From Gammaproteobacteria bacterium (GTDB lineage: Bacteria; Pseudomonadota; Gammaproteobacteria; Steroidobacterales; Steroidobacteraceae): a stretch of 64,000 nt of DNA. Location of the stretch: contig VGVB01000001.1 in assembly GCA_016882265.1 (NCBI GenBank), forward strand, positions 62,001 to 126,000, in the 5' to 3' direction. Positions 53,749 through 61,441 of this stretch are shown one piece after another. The position numbers and the translations under genes are program-made. Positions within the stretch are counted from its first letter, which is position 1, and every line of letters begins with the position of its first letter. Below the pieces are notes generated by a model. That model was given only the letters and a program-made list of their open reading frames with translations, had not been told where the DNA came from and did no database searches.

Positions 53749-54573
53749 ATGACGCGAGAGCAGCCAGGGCCGCGCGCGACCTTCGATTTTGCCGGCAGCC
53801 GCGTGCTCGTTACCGGCGGCACCTCCGGCATCGGCCGCGGCATCGCCGAGGCATTTCTTGCCTGCCATGCCATGGTCATCGTCTGCGGGCGCCGCGCGCC
53901 CGCACAGCCGCCCGCCGCGGGTGCAGGCCGGGCCGAGTTCCGGGCCTGCGATGTGCGCGAGGCCGGGCAATGCCGCGCGCTGGTCGATGAGATCCGCCAC
54001 GATCACGGCGGCCTCGACGTGCTGGTCAACAATGCGGGCGGCGGCCCCGAGGCCGACTCGGCGAGCTGCTCGCCGGCGTTCATCGAGAAGGTCATCCGGT
54101 TGAACCTGACCAGCGCTTTCCTGATGGCGCAGGCCGCGCACGCGGTGATGAAGGACCAGCCGGCCGGCGGCTCGATCATCAATATCTCCAGCGTTTCGGC
54201 GGTGCGCGCCTCGCCGCGCAGCGCTGCCTACGGGGCCGCCAAGGCGGGCCTGCTGAACCTGACCGAGTCGCTGGCCATGGAATGGGGGCCCGACCGCATC
54301 CGGGTCAATGCGCTGATCGTGGGCCTGGTCGCGACCGAGAACTCGCTGGCTCACTACGGCGGGGCCGCCGGCACTGCGCGCGTCGGCCAGATGCTGCCGC
54401 TGCAGCGCATGGGCGCGCCCGGCGACGTCGCTCAGGCCTGTCTGTTCCTGGCCTCGCCAGCGGCCGCCTACATCAGCGGTGCCCGGCTCGCCGTGCATGG
54501 TGGCGGCGAGAAGCCGGTGTTCCTCGATCTCGCCCGGCTCGCGCGTGAGGCCGGCGGGCCGGCCGCGGAATGA
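53749..54573 (+). CDS. SDR family oxidoreductase
   Basis: A 274-residue classical SDR: VLVTGGTSGIGRGIAEAFLA, DVLVNNAGGGPEADSASC, IINISSVSAVRASP with the catalytic serine and SAAYGAAKAGLLNLTESLAM with Tyr-x3-Lys. The C-terminus is YISGARLAVHGGGEKPVFL. It is transcribed away from the FadD3-like ligase across a short shared promoter region and is followed 11 nt later by a MaoC gene. A hydroxysteroid or 3-hydroxyacyl-CoA dehydrogenase role is likely. Confidence 0.87.
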   Translation: MTREQPGPRATFDFAGSRVLVTGGTSGIGRGIAEAFLACHAMVIVCGRRAPAQPPAAGAGRAEFRACDVREAGQCRALVDEIRHDHGGLDVLVNNAGGGPEADSASCSPAFIEKVIRLNLTSAFLMAQAAHAVMKDQPAGGSIINISSVSAVRASPRSAAYGAAKAGLLNLTESLAMEWGPDRIRVNALIVGLVATENSLAHYGGAAGTARVGQMLPLQRMGAPGDVAQACLFLASPAAAYISGARLAVHGGGEKPVFLDLARLAREAGGPAAE

Positions 54574-54584
54574 GCTGAGGCCGC

Positions 54585-55055
54585 GTGCCGGTACCCGCGA
54601 TCCGCTATGACGACCTGCCGGCCCTCGAGGCGGCGGTCAGCGCGGACTTCGGCCCCTGGGGCCCGGCCTTTCGGGTCACACAGGAGCTGATCAGCGCGTT
54701 CGGTCGCATGACCCGCGATGAGTTCTGGCTGCACACGGACCCGGAACGCGCCCGTCGTGACAGCCCGACCGGCACGACGATCGCGCATGGTTTCCTCGTG
54801 CTGGCGCTGACCCCGGCGCTGGCGATGGGCAATCCGCTCGAGGTCACCGGTTTCCGCCGCGTATTCAACGCCGGTCTCGACCGGCTGCGCTTCGTGGCCC
54901 CGGTGCCGGTGGACAGCGAGATCGCCGGGCGCATGCGTCTGGCCGGGGTCGAGGCCGGCAAGCGCGGCACACGGCTGCGGTTCGAGGTGCAGATCCAGGT
55001 CGTCGGGGCCGCGGCCCCGGCGGTCGTGTACGAGCTGCTCGTGGCGTACGAGTGA
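54585..55055 (+). CDS. MaoC-like hydratase/dehydratase
   Basis: A 156-residue hot-dog protein with the MaoC motif AFGRMTRDEFWLHTDPERAR then GTTIAHGFLVLALTPALAMG, supplying Asp and His. A GTG start (54585) follows the SDR by 11 nt. The usual catalytic Asp of the DxxPIH loop is replaced by the DEFWLHTD pattern, typical of one MaoC subgroup. It is a candidate enoyl-CoA hydratase acting with the SDR upstream. Confidence 0.83.
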   Translation: MPVPAIRYDDLPALEAAVSADFGPWGPAFRVTQELISAFGRMTRDEFWLHTDPERARRDSPTGTTIAHGFLVLALTPALAMGNPLEVTGFRRVFNAGLDRLRFVAPVPVDSEIAGRMRLAGVEAGKRGTRLRFEVQIQVVGAAAPAVVYELLVAYE

Positions 55056-55147
55056 GTCCGACCTGTTGCGGCCCCGGGCCGCACGGCTATCATCTGCTCG
55101 GGCGGGGGTGACTGTGGGGGCGGCGTAGCGCGCCTGAGCGTGGACCA

Positions 55148-56338
55148 GTGGTGGCCGTGACTCGCAAGCCAGTGTCGCAGGAGCGGCCGGCGCAGGTGCG
55201 CCAGGAGGTGGCACTGCTCCCGGTCGCCGGGTTCAGCGAACTGGTCGGGGCCATCTACCAGGGGCCGCTCGAGCCAATCCCATGGGGCACGGTGCTCGGC
55301 CAGCTCCGGACCCTGCTGCGGGTCAACTGGGCCATACTGATTCTGCGACCAGCCTCGATCACCCATCCGGCGCTGCTGATCCGCGATGGCGGACACGGCC
55401 CCGAGGTCTACAGCACCGGCTACACACACTTTCAGTCGTTTACGCTGGACCCGTTCGTCGGTTTGCCGCCGGACCAGGTCGTCACGCTCGACGAGGTGAT
55501 CGAACCGGCGCGCTGGATGCAGGGCGAGTTCTGCCGCAAGTTCATCGAGCCGAACCGGATTCGCTTCATCCTCGGCGCCGACATCCAGGTGGAGGGCGGC
55601 ATCGAGTGCCGGCTGCGGCTCACCCGCGGCCCGGGCGAGCGGAACTTCTCGGCGCGGGAGAAGGCACTGTGCCAGTTGCTGGTGCCGCACCTGAAGCGGG
55701 CCGTCCTGTTGCACTCGAGCATGGACGTCATCGAGACCGAGCGCCAGCTCTACTCGATGACGATGGACCGGATGCTGCTCGGCACGGCCGTGCTCGACGA
55801 ACGCGGCATGATTCAGCGGACCAACCGGGTGGCCGACGAGATCCTCGGCGAGAAGGACGGTCTGCGGATCAGCCAGCAGTCACTGCATGCCGAACAGCCG
55901 GCCGAGGAGCGCGAGCTGCAGCGGCTCATCCGCGCGGCGCTCGAGGTCACGGCTACCGGGCCCGGCGTGCCGGAGGCGTTGTCGGTAACGCGGCGCTCGG
56001 GGCGCGCCAGTCTCGGCGTGCTGGTGCGCTCGATTCCGCTGGGGCCGCTGTCGGAAGGCCGGCACCGGCCGGCTGCCGTCGCCTACATCCGCGATCCGGA
56101 GCGCAAGCTGCACCTGTCGCAGAAGCTGATCCGCCACCTGTTCGGCCTGACCGCGGCGGAGGCCAATCTCGCGCTGCTGCTGGCCGACGGCCTGACCCTC
56201 GACGAAGCGGCCCGGCAACTGAAGATCCGCAAGAACACTATACGGGCCCACCTGCGTTCGATATTCGCGAAGACCGGTGTTCGGCGCCAGGCCACGCTGG
56301 TGCAGCAGCTTCTGAGCAGTGTCGCCTCGGTCAGCTGA
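55148..56338 (+). CDS. LuxR-type transcriptional regulator
   Basis: A 396-residue regulator with a C-terminal LuxR HTH: FGLTAAEANLALLLADGLTL and EAARQLKIRKNTIRAHLRSI with FAKTGVRRQATLVQQL. The long N-terminal part (about 300 residues) has no transmembrane segments and contains a PAS-like middle (MLLGTAVLDERGMIQRTNRV, ADEILGEKDG). Such sensors are common beside steroid catabolic genes in Proteobacteria. Ligand unknown. It sits between a MaoC gene and the BaiE-like dehydratase, and is the best local candidate for control of the right-hand steroid genes. Confidence 0.85.
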   Translation: MVAVTRKPVSQERPAQVRQEVALLPVAGFSELVGAIYQGPLEPIPWGTVLGQLRTLLRVNWAILILRPASITHPALLIRDGGHGPEVYSTGYTHFQSFTLDPFVGLPPDQVVTLDEVIEPARWMQGEFCRKFIEPNRIRFILGADIQVEGGIECRLRLTRGPGERNFSAREKALCQLLVPHLKRAVLLHSSMDVIETERQLYSMTMDRMLLGTAVLDERGMIQRTNRVADEILGEKDGLRISQQSLHAEQPAEERELQRLIRAALEVTATGPGVPEALSVTRRSGRASLGVLVRSIPLGPLSEGRHRPAAVAYIRDPERKLHLSQKLIRHLFGLTAAEANLALLLADGLTLDEAARQLKIRKNTIRAHLRSIFAKTGVRRQATLVQQLLSSVASVS

Positions 56339-56456
56339 GCGCGCGGGATAGTCCTCGTGGACGATGAGACCGGGTGGAATCCCCGCTAAGTTCCGCCCGG
56401 GGGATCGGCCGGCTCGCATCTGGCGAACCGGTGCCGCAGCGACAAGGAGCCATGCC

Positions 56457-56969
56457 ATGACCGACCCGCTTGCGCAGCTCGCGCGCCAGGTGCAGGTGCT
56501 GCAGGACCTCGAGGCGATCAAACGGCTCAAGTACGCCTACTTTCGCTGCATCGATACTGCCAGCTTCGCGGAGCTCGAAGGGCTGTTGCATCCGCAGCTC
56601 ACGACCTGCTACGTGGGCGGCAGTTATCGGATCGAGTTCGACAACCGGGCTGCGTTCCTCGAGGCGATGGCCAACGCGTTCAACGCCGAAGTTGCCTGTC
56701 GCCACCAGGGGCACCACCCGGAGATCGACGTCCTGAGTGAGCGGGAGGCGACCGGCATCTGGTACCTGCACGACGTGTTCCTGAACCTGCGCGAGCGGAT
56801 TCGCACCGAGGGCACGGCGCTGTACCGCGACCGCTACGTGAAGCAGGACGGGCGCTGGCTGATCCGGCACCAGTCCTATGAGCGGATCTACGAGATCGTG
56901 GAACCGATCGCCACGCCGCCGAACCTGACCGCCCACTACCTGGCGAGCCACGGCCGCCGCCTGCCCTGA
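56457..56969 (+). CDS. BaiE-like steroid dehydratase (SnoaL fold)
   Basis: A 170-residue SnoaL_4 protein with a strong resemblance, from memory, to bile acid 7-alpha-dehydratase BaiE: DLEAIKRLKYAYFRCID, HHPEIDVLSEREATGIWYLH, and YRDRYVKQDGRWLIRHQSYE then RIYEI. The BaiE catalytic set (Tyr30, Asp35, His83 there) corresponds to Tyr28, Asp33 and His86 here, all present. AAGGAGC lies 7 nt before ATG 56457. Aerobic bile-acid degraders use related dehydratases (Hsh2) to remove the 7-hydroxyl group. The steroid context makes a hydroxysteroid dehydratase role likely. Confidence 0.78.
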   Translation: MTDPLAQLARQVQVLQDLEAIKRLKYAYFRCIDTASFAELEGLLHPQLTTCYVGGSYRIEFDNRAAFLEAMANAFNAEVACRHQGHHPEIDVLSEREATGIWYLHDVFLNLRERIRTEGTALYRDRYVKQDGRWLIRHQSYERIYEIVEPIATPPNLTAHYLASHGRRLP

Positions 56970-56990
56970 TCGAACCCCGGAGAGCACGCC

Positions 56991-57863
56991 ATGCAGTTCT
57001 GGCAGTCCCTGTTCCAGTGCGAGAGCGACCAGATCTTCGACCTGACGAAGCTGTGCGAACAGCTCGGCTTCCACGGCGTCATGCCGTCGGATCACCTGCT
57101 GCACTTCGCCGAGCAGCACTCGAAGTACCCGTATTCACCGGATCACAAGCCGCCGTCGTTCCGCGACGACACGCCGTGGTTCGACTGCTGGACGCTGATC
57201 GCGGCGCTCACGGCCGTGACCAAGCGGCTGCACTTCTGCACCAACGTCTACATCCTGCCGCTGCGCAACCCGCTCGAGGTGGCCAAGGCGACCTCCAGCG
57301 TGGCGTTCTTCGCCAACGGCCGCCTGCTGCTCGGCGCCGGTGCCGGCTGGATGAAGGAGGAATTCGACGTCCTCGGCGTGGACTTCGCCAGCCGCGGCCG
57401 GCGCTACGACGAGTGCATCGAGGTCATTCGCAAGCTGCACAGCGGCGAGTTCGTCGAGCACCAAGGCGAGTTCTTCCATTTTCAGCGCCTCAACATGCTG
57501 CCGAAGCCGCCGGCGCCGGTGCCGATCCTGATCGGCGGCACCACGGAGGTGGCCATGCGCCGCGCGGCGCGGATCGGCGATGGCTGGATCAGCCCGGGTG
57601 GCACGGTGGCCGGCAATCTCGAGTTCCTCGGCCGCCTCGACCAGCTTCGTCGTGAGTACGGCACGCACAACCGCCCGTTCGACTCGATCGTCGCGGTGTT
57701 CGGCGAAGAAGCGACCCGGGACGATCTGCGCCGGCTCGAGGATGCCGGCGCTACCGGCTTCGTCAGCATTCCGTTTATGTTCACGATCGGCGGGCAGACG
57801 AGCCTGGCGCAGAAGAAGGCCGCGCTGGAACGCTTCGCCGAACGGTTGATGGCGCAGGCGTGA
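56991..57863 (+). CDS. LLM class (luciferase-like) oxidoreductase
   Basis: A 290-residue luciferase-fold oxidoreductase, Rv2161c type: LCEQLGFHGVMPSDHLLHFA, TPWFDCWTLIAALTAVTKRL, FCTNVYILPLRNPLEVAKAT, GAGAGWMKEEFDVLGVDFAS, RGRRYDECIEVIRKLHSGEF and VPILIGGTTEVAMRRAARIG. The TIGR03619 pattern is complete. Members use FMN or F420; which cannot be told. It lies 21 nt after the BaiE-like gene and may act on the same ring. Confidence 0.85.
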   Translation: MQFWQSLFQCESDQIFDLTKLCEQLGFHGVMPSDHLLHFAEQHSKYPYSPDHKPPSFRDDTPWFDCWTLIAALTAVTKRLHFCTNVYILPLRNPLEVAKATSSVAFFANGRLLLGAGAGWMKEEFDVLGVDFASRGRRYDECIEVIRKLHSGEFVEHQGEFFHFQRLNMLPKPPAPVPILIGGTTEVAMRRAARIGDGWISPGGTVAGNLEFLGRLDQLRREYGTHNRPFDSIVAVFGEEATRDDLRRLEDAGATGFVSIPFMFTIGGQTSLAQKKAALERFAERLMAQA

Positions 57864-57877
57864 CCGCGTGACCGCGT

Positions 57878-58888
57878 GTGGAGCCGGACTGCGGCACTGA
57901 TACGCTGACCCTCGACGAGCTGCGCGAGCTCGCGCGCGCGCCGGCGAGCGCCGACGCCTCGCCGCTCGGCGTCCGAACGTGGCTCGCGGTCCGGTTCGCG
58001 AACGCGCCGCCGCTCGGCTCGGATGAATGCGCGCTGCTGGCCACCTGGCTGCGCCGCCAGCCCTGCCCGGTCATCGCGCTCAGCGCCGCGGAGCATCCGC
58101 TGCTGCCGGCCTTCGACCTCGTGCTCGCCAGTGATGCGGCGGCAGCGCCGGTACTCGACAACATCCGCCACGCGCCGCTTGCGGCCATGGTGCTGGTCCA
58201 GTTGTTGCGGATCACGGAGGAGCTGCCGGTCGCGGCGGCGCTGACCGTCGAATCGCTCGCCTACGCGACGCTGCAGAGCGGGCCGGAGTTTCGGCGCTGG
58301 CTGCAGGCGCAGCCGGCGCGTGCCGTCGAGCGCCCGCGCGATGAAGGTCCGCCGGTGCTCGTGCGGCGCGACGGCGACCAGCTCGGGATCCGGCTGAATC
58401 GCCCGGCGCAGCGCAATTCGCTGTCGGTGGAGATGCGGGATGCATTGTGCGAGGCCTTCGAGCTGGTCGTCGCCGATCCGACCATCCGGGTCGCGACCGT
58501 GAGCGCCAACGGGCCGTGTTTCAGCGCCGGCGGTGATCTCGGTGAGTTCGGCACGGTGACCGATCCGGCGACCGCGCACGCGGTGCGCAGCCTGCGCTTG
58601 CCGGCGGCGATCCTCGCGCGCTGCGCCGCGCGCGTCGAGTTCCATCTGCACGGTGCCTGCATCGGCGCCGGCATCGAGCTGCCCGCGTTCGGCTGTCGCG
58701 TGACCGCGGCGCCGGACACCTTCGTGCAGTTGCCGGAGATCCGCTTCGGCCTCATTCCCGGCGCCGGCGGCTGTGTCAGCATCCCGCGGCGCATCGGCCG
58801 CCAGCGCGCGGCGTGGCTCGCGCTGTCCGGCGAACGCGTCGATGCCGGGCGCGCGCGCGGGTGGGGGCTGATCGATGCGATTCTGTGA
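57878..58888 (+). CDS. Crotonase-family protein with extended N-terminus
   Basis: A 336-residue protein. The C-terminal 200 residues form a crotonase domain (GIRLNRPAQRNSLSVEMRDA, GPCFSAGGDLGEFGTV, HLHGACIGAGIELPAFGCRV and EIRFGLIPGAGGCVSIPRRI). The N-terminal 140 residues are partly crotonase-like too: LAAMVLVQLLRITEELPVAA and ALTVESLAYATLQSGPEFRR match the end of a crotonase fold, so this looks like a duplicated, degenerate half joined to an active one. The acidic Glu of typical hydratases is hard to place. Start is GTG. Confidence 0.8.
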   Translation: MEPDCGTDTLTLDELRELARAPASADASPLGVRTWLAVRFANAPPLGSDECALLATWLRRQPCPVIALSAAEHPLLPAFDLVLASDAAAAPVLDNIRHAPLAAMVLVQLLRITEELPVAAALTVESLAYATLQSGPEFRRWLQAQPARAVERPRDEGPPVLVRRDGDQLGIRLNRPAQRNSLSVEMRDALCEAFELVVADPTIRVATVSANGPCFSAGGDLGEFGTVTDPATAHAVRSLRLPAAILARCAARVEFHLHGACIGAGIELPAFGCRVTAAPDTFVQLPEIRFGLIPGAGGCVSIPRRIGRQRAAWLALSGERVDAGRARGWGLIDAIL

Positions 58889-59023
58889 CCTGATTCACAG
58901 GCACGGGATCGGGCAATGTGCTGTGTGCGGAAAGCTGCGACAATGTTCTCTGGATTCAATGGACTAGCGGTGCGAGTCCGGGCTCGCCCGGACGGCGGGG
59001 TGGCAGTAATGCGGGTCGGGTAC

Positions 59024-59884
59024 ATGAAGCGGTGGACCCTGTTGATCGTGCTCGGGCTGGCGGGTGCCGCTGCGCAGGCGGTGCCGGTGCCGCTCGCCCC
59101 GCTGCTGCCGTCGTCGACGCCGACCACGAGCGGTGCCGCGGCGCTGTTCATCCAGATCGCGAATGACTGGACCGGCAGTACGGTGCTGTGGAACGAAGCC
59201 GCAGGGCGCTACGGGGACGGCGATCCGATCGGCGCCACCTACGGCGGCACCTGGGGTACCGGTCTGTGGGGCCGCGCCGATTTCGACGCGGTGCTCGCCG
59301 GCGGTGTCGCGCCGATTGAGACCTGGTCCGGCGTCGTTGCGGAGATCAACTTCGGCGACGACTGCTACAACTCGGCCTGGTCGGCCACCTGGGGTGCGGC
59401 CGTGCAGGCGCCGCTGTTCGCGGGCGCGGTACCCTGCGCGCTGGGTGACGGTGAGGCCAACGCGCAGGACAACTGGATTTCGTCATTCAGCGGTTACATC
59501 CGGGTCTACGAGGCCGGCCTGTACAACTTCAGCGTGCTCTACGACGACGGTTTCTTCTTCAACCTGTACGGCGCCGGTCACGAGAGCCATTCGATCTCGA
59601 TGGACTTCCTGAACCCGCGCGACCGGCTCGGATTCGGCAACGATTTCTGGCTGTCGCCGGGCCTGTACGGTTTCGAGCTGGGCGCCTGGGAGCGCCTGCA
59701 AGCGGGCGTGGTCGACCTGCGCTGGCGTCGCGGCGAGGGGACGGACTGGACGCTGGTGCCCACCGAGTCCGTGTCCATTCCGGAGCCGTCGACGCTGGTC
59801 CTGCTGCTCGCCGGTCTCGCCGTCGGGTGGTCCTCGCGAGCCGGCAGGGAGGCGCGGCGCAGACTGACGCCCTGTGGCGCGTGA
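59024..59884 (+). CDS. PEP-CTERM sorting domain protein 2
   Basis: A 286-residue exported protein. It starts with a signal peptide (KRWTLLIVLGLAGAAAQA) and a PA14-like sensory or binding region (ISSFSGYIRVYEAGLYNFSV, LYDDGFFFNLYGAGHESHSI). The C-terminal PEP-CTERM tag is IPEPSTLVLLLAGLAVGWSS then a basic tail. The stop overlaps the following small gene (GTG start inside), so it is cotranscribed with the polysaccharide genes. An ATG at 59009 would add five residues. Confidence 0.83.
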   Translation: MKRWTLLIVLGLAGAAAQAVPVPLAPLLPSSTPTTSGAAALFIQIANDWTGSTVLWNEAAGRYGDGDPIGATYGGTWGTGLWGRADFDAVLAGGVAPIETWSGVVAEINFGDDCYNSAWSATWGAAVQAPLFAGAVPCALGDGEANAQDNWISSFSGYIRVYEAGLYNFSVLYDDGFFFNLYGAGHESHSISMDFLNPRDRLGFGNDFWLSPGLYGFELGAWERLQAGVVDLRWRRGEGTDWTLVPTESVSIPEPSTLVLLLAGLAVGWSSRAGREARRRLTPCGA

Positions 59885-60170
59885 GCCTCTCCATGGCTGG
59901 CCGCGCCGGCTGCTGCACCTGGTCACGCTGATCGCCGCACCGGCACTCACCGGTGCATGGATCCTCCACAACCTGAACCTGTACCGGCGTAAGGGCCCGC
60001 GACTCGGCGCCCCGGTGGTCCGGATCGACTACAGCCGCGACTGGAACGGCCGTGCAGTCGAGGCCGACTGGGAGCGCTTGCGCGAGGCCAGCGTCGTCAC
60101 CGTCAGCGTCGACGGTGAGCGCAAGCGCTACGTGACGGACCGGCCCGATCCCACGGCGACCCGGCCATGA
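59874..60170 (+). CDS. Small membrane protein of the polysaccharide operon (PgaD-like position)
   Basis: A 98-residue protein with one clear hydrophobic segment (LLHLVTLIAAPALTGAWILH) and a soluble C-terminus rich in charged residues. The GTG start overlaps the PEP-CTERM gene and the stop overlaps the glycosyltransferase start (ATGA). PgaD, a small membrane partner of PgaC, is the functional parallel, but the sequence is not recognisable as PgaD. Confidence 0.65.
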   Translation: MAREPLHGWPRRLLHLVTLIAAPALTGAWILHNLNLYRRKGPRLGAPVVRIDYSRDWNGRAVEADWERLREASVVTVSVDGERKRYVTDRPDPTATRP

Positions 60171-61441
60171 ACGGCCTCGAGTCGGCGCTGATCGCGGTGC
60201 AGCAGACCTGGCTGTATCAGGCGGTGCTGCTGTTCTTCGCCTCGTATCCGGTGATCACCAGCCTGATGTGGGTGACGACCTCACTGCTGTTCGTGCTGCG
60301 CTGGGAGCGTCGCGACATCGACGTGGCGCCCGGCACGGCGCGCGAATTCCTGCCGCTGGTCAGCGTGATCATCCCCGCGCACAACGAGCAGGGCGTGATC
60401 GCGCGTTCGCTGGCGGCGGTCTGCCGCATGGAGTACCCGCGCTTCGAAATCTTCGTCGTCAATGACGGCTCCACGGATGAGACGGTGGCGGCCGTGCTGC
60501 CGTACACGCGCGCCGGCCGGGTCCGGCTGCTCGACAAGCGGGTCAACGAGGGCAAGGCACTGGCGATCAACGACGCACTGCCGCTGGCGCAGGGCGAGAT
60601 CGTGCTGACGCTCGATGCCGATGCCGAGCCGGCCCCGGATCTGCTGACCCACATCGTGCCGCACTTCCGCGCGGCCCGTGTCGCCGCGGTCACCGGCAAC
60701 CCGCGCGTGCGCAATACCGATACCTTCCTGACCCGGCTGCAGGCGATCGAGTTCACCTCGATCATCAGCCTGCTGCGCCGTTCGCAGCGGATCTGGGGCC
60801 GCATCGTCACGGTCTCCGGCGTCGTCGCCGCGTTCCGGCGCAATGCGCTGTTCGACGTTGGCGGCTTCAGCCCGGACATGCCGACCGAGGACATCGAGGT
60901 GACCTGGAAGCTGCAGCGCCGCTTCTACGACGTGCGCTACGAGCCGAACGCGATCGTCTGGATGACCGTGCCGCGCACGCTGCGGCCGCTGTTCCGGCAG
61001 CGGCGGCGCTGGGCGCGCGGGCTGATCATGGTGCTGCGCCGGCACGCCGCGGTCCTGCGGCACTGGCGCTTCCGGCGCATGTGGCCGATCTTCGTCGAGT
61101 CCACGCTGTCGATCCTGTGGGCCCTGTGCTTCGTCGTGCTGACGCTGCTGTGGACCGCGTCCTGGGCGGTCGGCTATCCGCCGGTCGGGGCCTCGCCGAT
61201 CCCGAACTTCTGGGGTATGACCATCGGTACGCTGTGCCTGCTGCAGCTCGGCGTCGGCACGCTGGTCGACCGCCGTTACGACCGCGACATCTGGCGCTAC
61301 TTCCCGTATGCGATCTGGTATCCGCTGGTGTACTGGGCGCTGCTGGCGGTGACGACGGTGATCTCGCTGCGCTGGCTGTTCGCCGCGCCGCTGCGCACGC
61401 CGGTGACCTGGAACACGCGGCGCGAAGGGGGCCGCGCGTGA
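60167..61441 (+). CDS. pgaC: PgaC-like poly-GlcNAc synthase, glycosyltransferase family 2
   Basis: A 424-residue processive GT2. Membrane segment LYQAVLLFFASYPVITSLMW, then the catalytic motifs SVIIPAHNEQGVIARSLAAV, LTLDADAEPAPDLL (DxD), PTEDIEVTWKLQRRFYD (TED) and RPLFRQRRRWARGLIMVL (QxxRW), followed by several C-terminal membrane helices. These are the marks of PgaC/IcaA-type beta-1,6-GlcNAc polymerases. Its neighbours, a small membrane protein and a TPR/beta-barrel protein, form a Pga-like export set; a PgaB deacetylase gene is not present. Confidence 0.87.
   Translation: MNGLESALIAVQQTWLYQAVLLFFASYPVITSLMWVTTSLLFVLRWERRDIDVAPGTAREFLPLVSVIIPAHNEQGVIARSLAAVCRMEYPRFEIFVVNDGSTDETVAAVLPYTRAGRVRLLDKRVNEGKALAINDALPLAQGEIVLTLDADAEPAPDLLTHIVPHFRAARVAAVTGNPRVRNTDTFLTRLQAIEFTSIISLLRRSQRIWGRIVTVSGVVAAFRRNALFDVGGFSPDMPTEDIEVTWKLQRRFYDVRYEPNAIVWMTVPRTLRPLFRQRRRWARGLIMVLRRHAAVLRHWRFRRMWPIFVESTLSILWALCFVVLTLLWTASWAVGYPPVGASPIPNFWGMTIGTLCLLQLGVGTLVDRRYDRDIWRYFPYAIWYPLVYWALLAVTTVISLRWLFAAPLRTPVTWNTRREGGRA

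Noticed and set aside
57861..57880. Short tandem GCGTGACC repeats before the crotonase gene
   Set aside because: Only two and a half copies of 9 bp, spanning a stop and a GTG start; likely chance in GC-rich sequence.
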